Shown here in pieces: positions 25,817 through 36,837 of a stretch of 64,000 nt of DNA. Below the pieces are notes generated by a model. That model had not been told where the DNA came from. It saw nothing but the letters and a program-made list of their open reading frames with translations, and did no database searches. Position 1 is the first letter of the stretch; each line of letters starts with the position of its first letter. A program made the position numbers and the translations under genes. Source of the stretch: Artocarpus heterophyllus (lineage: Eukaryota > Streptophyta > Magnoliopsida > Rosales > Moraceae). The DNA lies in assembly GCA_025403435.1 (NCBI GenBank), contig CM046333.1, forward strand, positions 14,843,770 through 14,907,769, written 5' to 3'.

Positions 25817-26580
25817 AAAAGCAATTCCAAGCGTATGACCGTTGGAAAGATGCTAATGATCAGGCCCGCTGCTATGTTATGGCCAGCATGAATAATGTAC
25901 TGCAGGCTCAACATCAAGATTATGAGATTGTGAAGCAGATCTTGGATAATCTTGAGGACATGTTTGGAGACCAGGCCATAACAAAGCAGCAAGTGGCGCT
26001 TTGGAAACTTCTTAACTATAGACAGAGACCGGGGACATCTGTAAAGGAGCATATGATGTTGGTCATGGGTTACCTCGCTTAGGCTCAAACCAATGGAGCT
26101 GACATCGATGCTGAAACTCAGATGACTATGGTCTTTGAGACTCTGTCTAAGGAATTTATTCCATTTAGAGCTACTTTTAACTTAAGCAATAGACGGGATA
26201 TGACCTTAACAGAACTGATGAAACAGTTACAAGAGTTTAAACTGTTGATCAGGGAGTTTCCTGCAGGTGCTGAGGCCAACATGGTAGCTGCTTCTTGTTC
26301 CAATTCTAACTTTGGGAATGGAAAGAAGCAACGGGCCAAGAATGGGAAGTCTTTTGTTCCTGCTAACACCAAGAGCAAGAAGAAGAAGAAAAAGAACCCA
26401 AAGAAGCTTAAGTGCTTCTTCTATGGAAAGGTCAAGCACATTAAGAAGCATTGCAAGGACTTCCTTTCCAAAGGAGGTAGGTGTGATCTTCTCTATTTAG
26501 AAACTTGTTTGGTTGAGGAATCTAGTGACATTTGGGTCATAGATTCCAGTGCAACTAATCATGTTTGTGTTTCTCTGTAG
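25817..26580 (+). pseudogene. Copia gag (rest) and start of protease, decayed
   Basis: It reads YDRWKDANDQARCYVMASMN, GTSVKEHMMLV, FNLSNRRDMTLTELMKQLQ, a Lys-rich stretch, then the zinc knuckle KCFFYGKVKHIKKHC. The second cysteine of the CCHC knuckle is Tyr. The protease start is WVIDSSATNHV, where the family has DSGAT. Frame breaks occur near 26083 and 26578. Gag would package the element RNA; this copy cannot work as written. Confidence 0.82.
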
Positions 26581-29500
26581 AGATTCAAAGAAATGAGAAG
26601 TCTGCTACATGAAGACTTCACGCTTCGGATGAGCAATGGATCCTTGGTATCAGCGGAAGCAGTAGGAGATGTCCATCTTTACTTTGATAACTGTAGGAAT
26701 TTATTTTTGTAAGACTGTTTTTATGTTCCTAAATTTAAAAGAAATTTAATTTCTATATCTTGTTTATTTAAAGGCACCTACATGGTATCTTTTAATAAAA
26801 AAGTGGTGATTCGTAAAAACAAATCTTTTATCTGTTTTGGATGGATGCAAAATAATCTATATTTTGTCAAACCTAAGATGGACTTATTGCTTAATGTTAA
26901 GATGAATGATAATAACTCTAAAATACTTTAAACTTCTCACTCTAATAAGACTTTTCTTTGGCATTTGTGCCTTGGTCACATTAACCTGAATAGGATTCAA
27001 AGGTTGGTAAGGGATGGACCTTTAAGTCACTTAAAGGTGGAATCTCTACCTCAATGTGAATCTTCTTTGGAGGGCAAAATGACCAAAAGACCATACGGGT
27101 CTAAAGGCAATAGGGCCGAAGGGGTTCTAGATTCAAAATAATCTAGAACCTTTAAGTCACTTAAAGTATTTTATCTGTTTTAGATGGATGCAAAATAATT
27201 TATATTTTGTCAAACCTAAGATGGACTTATTGCTTAATGTTGAGATGAATGATAATAACTCTAAAATACTTAAAACTTCTCACTCTAATAAGACTTTTCT
27301 TTGGCATTTGTGCCTTGGTCACATTAACCTGAATAGGATTCAAAGGTTGGTAAGGGATGGACCTTTAAGTCACTTAAAGATGGAATCTATACCTCAATGT
27401 GATTCTTGTTTGGAGGACAAAATGACCAAAAGACCATACGGGTCTAAAGGCAATAGGGCCGAAGGGGTTCTAGAACTTGTGCATAGTGATGTTTGCTGAC
27501 CAATGAACATCCGGGCACGAGGAGGGTTTGAGTACTTCGTCACTTTTCTCGACAATTACTCAAGATATCGGTATGTGTGCCTAATGTACCACAAAAGCGA
27601 AACTTTTGACAAGTTCAAGGAGTTTCAGGCTAAAGTGGAAAAGCAATTGGGTAGACCCATAAAGGCACTTCGATCCGATCGAGGTGGAGAATACGTTTCT
27701 GATGAGTTCTTGGGACACTTGTTAGAGAATGGGATTTTATCCCATTTGACTACGTCGGGCACTCCACAGTAGAATGGCATAGCGAAGAGAAGAAATATGA
27801 CTTTGTTGGAGATGATCAGGTCCATGATGAGTTATTCATCATTACCTTTATCTTTTTAGGGATATGCACTACAAACTACATGTTATCTTTTGAACAATGT
27901 GCCTTCAAAATCGGTCCCTAAAACTCCTCATGAGTTGTGGACAAGAAGGAAGACATCCTTAAACCATATTCGCATATAGGGATGTCCGGCTCATGTCCTG
28001 TTTAAGGATCCGAATAAGTTGGAAGCACGTTCGAAAGTTTGCGTGTTTGTAGGATATCTAAAAGGGACTAAAGGGGGTTATTTTTATAACCCGAAGGAAA
28101 ATAAAGTCGTGGTTTCTGCTAATGCAACTTTCCTTGAAGAGAGTTACATGGACGACTTTAAACCTCAAAGCAAAGTGGTGCTTGAGGAGTTAAGGAGTGA
28201 TCAGATCACTTCGGAGGTTCCGAATGAAACCGTTCCGATCAGTGTAGAAAAACCAAACGAACCTAAACAACAACCTCAGGGGCTTCGACGTAGTGGGAGG
28301 ATCGGGCGTCAACCTAAGAGGTATATGTTCAATGGGGAAGTCTTCTTGGCTGAACCGAATGAACATGACAGGGATCCTTATACTTACGCAGAAGCTATGG
28401 AGGATGTTGATTCAAAACTCTGGATAGAGGCCATGAACATAGAGATGAAGTCTATGGAGACTAATCAGGTTTAGGAGCTTGTGGATTTTCCCGAAGGGGT
28501 AAAACCCATAGAATGTAAGTAGATCTACAAGAGGAAAAGAGGAGTGGATGGAAAGGTCGAAACCTTTAAGGCTAGACTGGTAGCTAAGTGTTATACACAA
28601 AAGGAAGGAATTGATTATGAGGAAACCTTTTTCGCCTGTAGCCATGCTTAAGTCCATCCGTATTCTCTTGTCCATATCTGCCACTCTTGACTGCGAGATT
28701 TGACAGATGGATGTTAAGATGGCTTTTCTGAATGGCTATCTTGATGAGTCCATTTATATAGAACAACCAGACGGGTTCAAGGTCGCAGGTCAAGAGGATA
28801 AGGTTTGTAAGCTGCTAAAGTCAATTTATGGACTTAAGCAGGCTTCTTGTTCTTGGAACATAAGATTTGATCAAGTGATCAAGACTTATGGGTTCTCACA
28901 AAATGTGGATGAACCATGTGTTTATAAACACATAAAGGATGGGAGGTGGTTTTTCTACTGCTTTATGTAGATGACATTCTGCTAATTGGCAATGACGTTG
29001 GGGCGTTGTCAACGGTCAAATTATGGTCGACTAAGCAGTTTGACATGAAGGACATGGGTGAGGCTAATATTGTTCTCGGTATCCAGATCTTTCAGAATAG
29101 GAAGAACAAAATGATAGCTTTGTCACAAGTCGGCTACATAGATAAAATTCTCAAGAGGTTTGCAATGTAGGATTCCAAGAAACGTGGGTAACCATCTAGG
29201 TCTGGAATTACTTTTTCTAAGAACGACTCTCCAAAGTCTTATGAAGAAAGAGAATACATGAAGAAGGTGCCTTATGCTTCAGCAGTAGGTAGTCTCATGT
29301 ATGCCATGCTTTACACACGACCGGATATTAGCTATGCGATCGGGATTGTAAGTCGATTTCAAGCGGATCCAGGACCAAACCAATGGGTTACGGTAAAGCA
29401 TATTTTCAAGTACCTGAGAAGGACTCGAAGGTATATGCTTGTGCATTCAGGTGAGGACTTGACTCCTCTAGGATACACTAACTCAGATTTTCAATCCTGT

Positions 29501-29950
29501 CTGGATTCTAAGAAATTGACTTATGGGTTTATGTTGACTCTGGGCGGCAGTGCCATTAATTGGAGAAGTGCGAAGCAAGATTGCACTTCGGATTCAACGA
29601 TGGAGGCTGAGTATATGGCGGCTAGTGATGCTTTGAAAGAAGCAATGTGGTTTTGCAAGTTCCTTGGGGATCTTGAGATAGTTCCTGGTATGGATAAGGC
29701 GGTATCACTGTACTGTGATAACAGTGCAACGGTAGCTAATGCTAAGGAACCGAGATTTCACAAGAAGAGTAAACATATTGATTGAAAGTATCGTGTGATA
29801 AAGGACTTTATTGAGGGCGAGCATATCACGGTGTGCAAGATCGCATCAGAGGACAATTTAGCTGATCCATTTACGAAGACACTTACAAGGGAGAGTCTTC
29901 GAGAAACATGTAGAAGCTATGGGGATGCGAGATTTGTTGTATTTACTCAC
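26581..29950 (+). pseudogene. Copia pol (integrase, RT, RNase H), decayed
   Basis: Pieces in order: GAG-pre-integrase (LWHLCLGHINLNRIQRLV with CDSCLEDK; 27188-27499); integrase core (LDNYSRY, RSDRGGEY; 27503-27850); integrase C-terminus and linker (28019-28474); RT (MDVKMAFLNGYLDE at 28707, LLYVDDILLIGND at 28955-28995); RNase H (GYTNSDFQS, DSTMEAEY, LYCDNSA; 29258-29785). The integrase DDE glutamate position reads AKRRN where the family has VERRN, and the RNase H motif GYTDSD reads GYTNSD. Several in-frame stops and shifts separate the pieces. A 306-bp tandem duplication lies at 26826-27474. Confidence 0.87.
26826..27474 (+). repeat. Internal tandem duplication in copia pol with filler
   Basis: About 306 bp (26826-27131) recurs at 27169-27474, both running from TTTTATCTGTTTT to GGGGTTCTAG, with an offset of 343 bp. 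The ~37 bp between them contain CTTTAAGTCACTTAAAG, which also occurs inside each repeat, so the spacer looks like templated filler from a repair event. Confidence 0.8.
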
Positions 29951-29968
29951 TTAGTGCAAGTGGGAGAT

Positions 29969-31950
29969 TATTAGATATGTATGCCCTAAGGAGTAAAAAT
30001 GTAATACGTTTTTGGAGACATTTTTATCAATAAAGAATTTATTCATTTATATATACCAAATCTTGTCCTCTTTACGTTCATATTTGTTGAATGTATGTTA
30101 AGCAAACAGTAGTCTGAGACTATCGGTCTAAACCTTAAGAATTGGGCATATGATGGACTGATTTTGCGGAAGACGCGATTCTTAAGGTGACGGTCTAAAA
30201 CGTATGATCCACAATCAAGGGAATAAAGTTGGGCACTTTATTCATGTAAAGATTGTTATGTTGTCTATATCCCTCCATATTTGGGAGATGGTTTGTCTTG
30301 ACCATCGAAGTTGGACTCCGTGAATAGAAACATTAGCATGCTGTCATAGGTAATGATGTGTTAGATCGGGACAAAAAGTGAATTGATTTGGATTAATAAT
30401 TTTGTCTTGGCAAATCGATTTATTTTAGATAATCATTTAAATTATATCTTAATCCTGAGATGAATAGTGAGCCCGTTGTCTCGACTTGTGTCTTTTGATG
30501 TACCAAAGGGTGACACCCACATCTCTATAGTGGTATGCATGTCGGTACTTTGGAGACATGACTCTTGATAGCGTAGACTTGTTATTCATAGATATGAAAT
30601 CTATAGCTCCTCTTTAGGAGTAATGATATCCTCTTATATGTGTTATCCTGTAATTGGAAAATTGGAGCGCTCAACCATTTGGATACATAGGTGTAAATGA
30701 ATGGTATACTATCTTTGGATGGTAAGTTTTCTAATGGTGATATAATGGAACGTAAGATAAAAATAATCAGGAAGGTAAACAGAACTTGTCCTTAAGTTGA
30801 TTATGGATTATCATATGGGGATACAATACACTTTGATATGTCATGGAGACTTAGCTATACAGGCTTCGTAATTCTATAAAGTTCAAGAGTGCAACTCCAA
30901 GCTTTTAGTGGAGTAGCATTGGAGTTAATAATTGTGAAATGTATATCTAGGATATTGGGTTTCATAATTATCGAGAGCTTGAACTTTATAGGTCCATTTT
31001 GGTCCCTTTTGCTAGCTCACAAAATCCTGTAACGATCCGGCGTGCTTTTTTAATAATTGGTGACTTATGTCGATTTATCGGATTGGTTTAAAATTTGAAA
31101 GAATCAAATAATTCATGTCTGTTTATTGGTTGAATTAATTTTGTAATAAAATTAATTTAAGATAAACTTGTTGAATTATTGGGATCGGATAATTCTTGTC
31201 TGTTTATCGGTTGATTTAATTGGATAAATTAAATCAAGATAAACTTGTAGAATTATTGTGAATTAATTTATTTTCTTAGAGATTATCTTGATAAAGTTTG
31301 TTTTTGATCAGATAACTTCTCTATTGGGTTATTTGAATCAAAACTGATACTTTATCCTATAGAATCTCGAGTGGAAAACAAAAGATTTACGGAGATATTT
31401 ACGCGACGGTTCGGCCTGCCGATCAGCGAGAGATAAGATTACGCGTTTTCACGTAGATCTTATCAGATATTTATTCGAACTTGATTCTGTTTCGAGCTTT
31501 TGAGACCTAATCTGATAAGGACTAACCCCAGGACCAATTGCTATATAAAGGGAGTAAGTCTCATGAGTTACTTAGATCAATTGAGAGATTAAGAGTGATA
31601 CTCTTTTGGTGAGCATCTAAAAACTCCCTAAGAGCTTTTGTTTATAAATCACGAACGCTAGCTTTGGGTTCTCTTAATTGGTTGGAAGGAGAGTCACCGG
31701 TGGAAGAGCTGTACGTGTGAGCCCACACTCACTCCGGTTGTGGATAAAGAATAGCAAAGAAGACCAGTTGGTTGAGGCTCTTCTGGAGCGTTACTTCTCT
31801 TCACGGGTCGCGAAAGTTCTTCGGCATAGAAAAGTTAGTAAGATCTGTTTAATTTATACATATAGCATGTCAAACTTGTGGTTTGGAAAAATACTCTGAT
31901 GTTAAAATTTTTAAATTTCCACTGCGCACCTCACACTTGTTTTCCCAACA
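29969..31950 (+). repeat. Copia LTR 3 (3' LTR)
   Basis: Starts TATTAGATATG (TG changed to TA) after the purine-rich AAGTGGGAGA tract and ends TTTCCCAACA at 31950, followed by the ATTTT duplication. It has only one GC-rich near-palindrome (31409-31424), against about four in LTR 2. Confidence 0.9.
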
Positions 31951-32145
31951 ATTTTCCATCATTTTTATGCTACCACACCCATAGATTATGTTAATTTTCT
32001 TGCGTGCTAGGACTTGCCCTAAGTGTTTTGCCGCTTCTAAATATGCTTTATCTTTTCCAAGGCTAGAGCCACAAAAGACATAAACATTCTTTATTTTCTT
32101 GTTGGATTGAGAGGTACATATATTTGGTTTATATAAGTGATTGCT
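31951..32145 (-). pseudogene. LOG / lysine-decarboxylase-like ORF, N-terminal third
   Basis: On the minus strand the frame is open for 65 codons to the copia junction and reads NVYVFCGSSLGKDKAYLEAA and INIIYGCGSIKMM, the N-terminal LOG signature (FCGS.., YGGGS). One glycine of YGGGS is Cys. It continues in frame into 19464-19900 if the 12-kb copia insertion and one copy of ATTTT are ignored. A stop (TAA) lies at 32146-32148. No in-frame ATG exists; an ATA 11 codons before NVYVF stands where a start would be expected, so the start may be mutated, or lie in a lost 5' exon. Evidence for family membership is strong; loss of function is inferred from the insertion, the altered motifs and the missing start. 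Confidence 0.8.
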
Positions 32146-32759
32146 TTATGTCTGCTCCACTTAGACTCCGGGTTCTACATGAGATTTTAAGGATAAAGAA
32201 TATGCCAAAGAACTAAAAAGACAGACGAATAGGAAATGAAAAGGTAATCCAAAGATTTAAACAAAATCTTGTACGAGCAAGAAAGTAAGATAAGGTGATT
32301 GATAGTTTACAGAAAATCTGATTCATTTTTTGAAAAAGATTAAACTCTGATGATACACCTTTTGACAATTGAGAATGGTTTGACAGAAAACCCTCTTGAC
32401 ACAATTGTAGACTTTTTGACAAATATACATAAATTCAATATAAACAATAAATACTGTAGAACTTTTGAAATTTGAGACACAAATCTTGAAATATCTAGAT
32501 AATTTTTCAAAATTCAAACATGTTACTATACCGTATGTGGCATGTCTGATAAGATAATATATTTTATCATATATATATATATATTTAAGAAAACCATATA
32601 TTAAATGAGATACTAATACTTACTGTATCAATCTAATAATCACAATTATTTCGAACACAAAAGCAAATATTCTGAGTAAAAGAAAAACACAAACTGTTGA
32701 ACATCGGCTAAAACTGTTTCAAATAAGCAAAGACTAAATAACCTTTATAGAGCGATGAC
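32146..32759 (-). other. Element interior, AT-rich non-coding
   Basis: Between the unrecognised 141-residue frame and the LOG-like frame. It may include the captured transcript's 5' UTR. A (TA)n tract lies at about 32568-32583. No frame is supported. Confidence 0.4.
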
Positions 32760-33185
32760 TTATTCCCCATCCAGTTTTCTTATGGCTTGGCAAACAGGAT
32801 CTAAAAATACCATATTTCTAAGGTGTTGTCTTTCTACATAAAATTTAGGCCAGAGTTTAAAAATAGCTCCTTGAACATATCCACTAGGGTGACCGTGAAG
32901 AGGAGGATGGATGTTATCCAAGTTCTCCTTTGAAAGTCCATCTCTACAAAACCTTATTTTATCCTCTCTATTCGTAGACATATAACCAGGTGAAGTACAT
33001 TTACCATTACAATTTTGTCTTCCACATTTGTTACAAGTGACTGCGATGGCACGAACTCTTCTTTTCATTGTACTACGACTGGTACCCGTCCCTGGCAAAC
33101 CGACATCTTGACTGAAGTCACTCGGGCGGATCTTCCCCTCTATCAACATTCTCACATCACAAGGGACGCCAACTATGAACAACAA
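32760..33185 (-). CDS. Unrecognised Cys-containing ORF inside the gypsy-type element
   Basis: An open frame of up to 141 codons ends TGA-free at a TAA near 32760. The conserved-looking part begins around GVPCDVRMLIEGKIRPSDF and includes CNKCGRQNCNGKC, then HPPLHGHPSGYVQGAIFKLW. The Cys pattern C-x2-C-x4-C-x3-C is reminiscent of, but not the same as, a gag zinc knuckle; no other gag feature is seen. Base composition is richer in G and C than the flanks, as for a coding exon. A 3' splice-like sequence (TTGTTCATAG) lies immediately upstream of GVPCD at about 33175, so the leading MLFI may not be coding. It could be a second captured host exon, a gag remnant, or a novel accessory frame. I do not recognise the family. 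Confidence 0.4.
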   Translation of the reverse strand: MLFIVGVPCDVRMLIEGKIRPSDFSQDVGLPGTGTSRSTMKRRVRAIAVTCNKCGRQNCNGKCTSPGYMSTNREDKIRFCRDGLSKENLDNIHPPLHGHPSGYVQGAIFKLWPKFYVERQHLRNMVFLDPVCQAIRKLDGE

Positions 33186-34337
33186 ATCTAATTTAACGAC
33201 AATTAAGGATCTTCCTAAATGGTATTTAAAATCATTTCATAACAATATAATCTTCTAGCAACTCAAATAATTTTGTTCCAATCAAAACCTTATTGAACAA
33301 TGCATACACCCATATGTTATCCCTAATACTCAACATCTATCAATGGATTTATCATCATTACTACCAAGGGTTTAGAATGTGACTAACCTTGAAATCAATA
33401 CGATTTACGTCTTCCAACATAGACCATATCAATGAACAAAGACATATGATGTAACTACTTAGGAATATCTACAATCCCCACAATTCCATTTATACACTAT
33501 TTAATTTCCTTTTATAACAAAACCTTAGGTAACCAAATGATTCACATCTAAACATCTAGAACTTAAACCTTTTATCGTAATTATTCAAAATTATTATAAG
33601 TGTCTTAAGTATTATGAACTCCTATTGGTCATTTTCGCATTGCATCTATGCATAAATATTCACTGATACACTTAAATACAATGTACGTAACAAAATATTT
33701 CAACCTTAAAATTCATACATTCTTACCTTTACACACTCTCAACAGATCAAAAGTATAATGTTTATCTCACTCAAGATTCAATACCATGAATTCCTAACTT
33801 ATCTCATATTCCTCAAGTAAATAGAACTTTCAAGAAAAGTTATTCGACACTTATGTGCTCCACCGAATCTACACATAATCATTACTTAGGTCTGAATCAA
33901 TTACAAAGAATTTGGCATATCTATGCCAAACTTTAAAATCAATAAATCAAGCCTTATATTTCTTTTTTTTTTATCACAAGATAAAAGGCTCTTAAATCCT
34001 CGTTTCTACACGAATTTCTCATCATTCTATACGAATTAGATATGCTTATAGATCCTAATATTATACAAATCTCTCATAAGCATTCTACTTATAAATCCAT
34101 TCTATATAATTATCATTCTCTCACAACTATTAACACTTTCCTTCTATATAATTATCGTACTCATATAACCATTAATATTTTCATTCTAGGGCCTTCCCAT
34201 GTTACATCCTTCTAGACTGTATAAATTAATGTGAAGGTTCATTTTGATGATGACAATGAAAATTTAGCTTCAAAACCATCTCAAAAACAAATTTTTTTTT
34301 TAAAGTGGTGCTACACTCTCTAGGTTAATCGAACCTA
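33186..34337 (-). other. Element interior, 5' leader, non-coding
   Basis: AT-rich sequence between the PBS and the 141-residue frame. Short diverged repeats (TAATTATATAGAA, near 34100-34160) are visible. No gag-like frame could be found in any reading. Confidence 0.5.
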
Positions 34338-34350
34338 GGCTCTGATATTA
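34338..34350 (-). promoter_or_regulatory. PBS of the gypsy-type element (initiator tRNA-Met type)
   Basis: On the minus strand, about 7 bases after the LTR, AATATCAGAGCC followed by TAGGTTCGAT matches the initiator-tRNA-Met PBS TGGTATCAGAGCC with two G to A changes. It fixes the right-hand LTR as the 5' LTR. Confidence 0.7.
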
Positions 34351-34357
34351 AAAATTT

Positions 34358-36837
34358 TATAACGCCCCTATATAGGGTTTAACAGTTTTTAATGAAATAA
34401 AATAAAAATCAGAAGTAAAAGTAAAACCTTAAAAATAAAGTTGCCCGGGACTTAAATGAAAACTCTCAAATCAAAAATAAAAATATAAACGATGATTAAA
34501 CCACAGTTTAATGTAACACCTTAAATTTAATAATATAAAACTGTCATCATCATTTCAACCCTCAATGTATTTTAATACAGTCACAGAAAGTAACAATTAA
34601 AGCTTACATTCTCATGAAGAATATTCTTAGCAATTGAAGCAGTCCCAACGTAATATAACTACATAGCTTCATCAACTATTTTTCTCGTAGTCACCTCACA
34701 CTTAGTAAGTCTTGAAAAGATAAAAATATAAGGGAATGAGCGACAATATGCTTAGTAGAGAAAACCATTACTCACCTTTAGGTTTTTATCATTACCACAT
34801 TTAAATCTGCATGGTTAGTTAATACTCATCATTATCTAGATTATGAGATTTATTATAATCATATTCCGTGGATACCATAGTTAATCATTATCAAGTTTCA
34901 TACATATACATATACATATACAAATGTTACAGTTCAGTATTATTCCTAAGTACCCACGTTCAATAGAGTATCACTCAACTCATCGAAACCCAAATGGGCG
35001 TGCTTGATCACCCTCTAAATATTCCAAGGGTGTTCCGGTGAGGGGACATCAAGCCCTGAGTCCTCACCAAGTCAATACTTGTATAGTGTGTTCTGGCACT
35101 TTCAACCCAAGGAAGCGTCATCACCTTTCTCCCTATTTTACCTTTTAGGATATTCATGCCCAAGGACGTAACTGCCCGCCCTCTTCACGTCTCACCATTT
35201 CTCTATATTCAATCATTATTAATAGAGTCAGTTTTTCCTAACCATGCTTCTCAATTTATAACATGTATCAATTCATTATGTTCCTCGCCATACAATACAA
35301 GACGAGTCCATGTCATAGTTTCATATGTGATACTTATATAATAGCAGTTCAACATAGATATATATACATATCTTGCAGTAAAACAATCAATTTTAATTCC
35401 ATAAAAACTTCACAAAAGATGAGTAATAGAATCCCTACCTTCCAAGCTTATCAACAATCTTTAAATCTCAGGAATCAATTAACTGTTAGCTCCACACTCC
35501 CTTGATCCTAAGGCGTGCATAAGGACAATTAAAACTAAAGCACAACATACAACCACATTCATAAATAAATCATGTGTAAATCCATCTTATTAGTGTGTCA
35601 TTAAAGCCTTTATGCAAATCTTTTTTTTAAATACCATAGTAAACAATTTTTGTCTTAACACAATATAAAATTAAACAAGTAATCTATATGTTTTAGTCCC
35701 TAATAAGATTCATCAATCACTTACGATAATACTGGAAAGGTTGCAAGACCTTAATGAATTAAGTGGTGAGCAAAGATGGGTTCTTGGTTGAGGTTAGCAG
35801 CTGGTATACCATGACAAACTGGTAGGTTTACTAGTTTCCAATCCAAAAATTGTAAAATTCATAGAAAATAAGATACAACTCTTATTTAGGTTTATGATAG
35901 CTCGTTAGAAAGCTTAGGATGTCTACTTTTTACATATGCAAACCAATTTTAAAATTCATTTTAATTTAATCCCAGAATTTCAAGAAATAGCCACTGCCCA
36001 TAGAGGTATTACAAAGTTTATGGAATATTAAATTTTTCTTTAACCCAAAACATATTATCCTTGTTCAAAATCTTAAAACCATTCCAAAATATGTAGCTTG
36101 TATTGTATAATCACAATAAACATATTTTCATGAGTTTTATACCAAAATCATCATCAAATCATATCTCTAGCCTTTTATGCAAATAAGGGTGAAAACATGC
36201 TTATGTCAAACTTTCTCATTCAAAACCATAAAATCTAAATTATGCAGCAAAATAAATGAGCAATTTCAATGTAAAGACGGTAGAGAAGACTAGATTAATT
36301 TTCTAAAATCTTACCTTAAAATCTCATTGAAAACTTTAAGTCATCAATTCAAGAGATTAAAGCTCAAGTTCAACTTTAGCATTGGGACTTTTGAATGACA
36401 TGGAGTTGGGTTTCTCAGGCTTAGAGAGCAGAAGAAGGAAGAAGAAGAAGAGAATGAGAGGAAGACATTTCAAGGAGGAAGGGAAAGATAAGTGTTGTAT
36501 GGAGAAAAGAAAATGAATGTATGATTTTCTTTGTTGGAGGGCCCGATTGAAGGAAAATAATGGGAAGTGGGAGACAAGTAGGTGAAGCATTAAGTGCATT
36601 ATGTCTCCTTCGGAGACTTTAGTTCATATAATGCCAAATGGCATTTTAATAATTAATTTGATGTTTCAAGAGCGTTTCTATAAATTTACTAAATAGATAT
36701 AGAAAAATTTTAAAAAATTTTGAAATAGATATAAATAAATAGGATGAAATAGATTTTAGATGAAATAAATTTTAGTTAGCACACTAATAATTAATTTAAT
36801 TACCATATTACCTATTAAGAAAATAATGGGTGTCACA
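34358..36837 (-). repeat. 5' LTR of the LOG-carrying gypsy-type element
   Basis: On the minus strand it starts TGTGACACCC (at 36837) and ends GGGGCGTTATA at 34358. The right flank is ATTCT (36838-36842), matching the left flank of the partner LTR. Confidence 0.9.

Larger units (their letters stand above)
19901..31950 (+). mobile_element. Ty1/copia composite with three LTRs, inserted in the LOG-like ORF
   Basis: LTRs lie at 19901-21919, 23768-25800 and 29969-31950, all in plus orientation and closely similar. The outer edges TGTTAG and CAACA are flanked by the same 5-mer ATTTT (19896-19900 and 31951-31955). The first and third LTR are therefore the ends of one insertion. Between LTRs 1 and 2 lie PBS, leader and the first ~50 codons of gag. 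Between LTRs 2 and 3 lie a PBS and then gag from about codon 58 onward plus pol. The middle LTR plus PBS thus interrupts gag with only about a dozen bases missing. Gag-pol has many stops and is dead. Domain order gag, protease, integrase, RT, RNase H is that of copia. Confidence 0.9.
15985..36837 (-). mobile_element. Gypsy-type LTR retrotransposon (LARD-like) carrying a LOG-like ORF
   Basis: Two LTRs in the same orientation bound it: 34358-36837 is the 5' LTR and 15985-18453 the 3' LTR on the minus strand. A PBS lies inside the 5' LTR at about 34338-34350 and a PPT abuts the 3' LTR at 18456-18469. Both outer edges carry the same 5-mer ATTCT (15980-15984 and 36838-36842), so all of it entered, or arose, within one insertion. 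Subtracting the copia insertion at 19901-31950 leaves an interior of about 3.9 kb. There I see no protease, RT, RNase H or integrase. The interior instead has long non-coding flanks, an unrecognised 141-residue frame and a LOG-family frame in sense orientation. Size and lack of pol fit a non-autonomous LARD-type element that captured a host transcript. Termini TGTGACACCC..GTTACA and the PPT style are those of Ty3/gypsy elements; lineage is not assigned. Confidence 0.88.
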
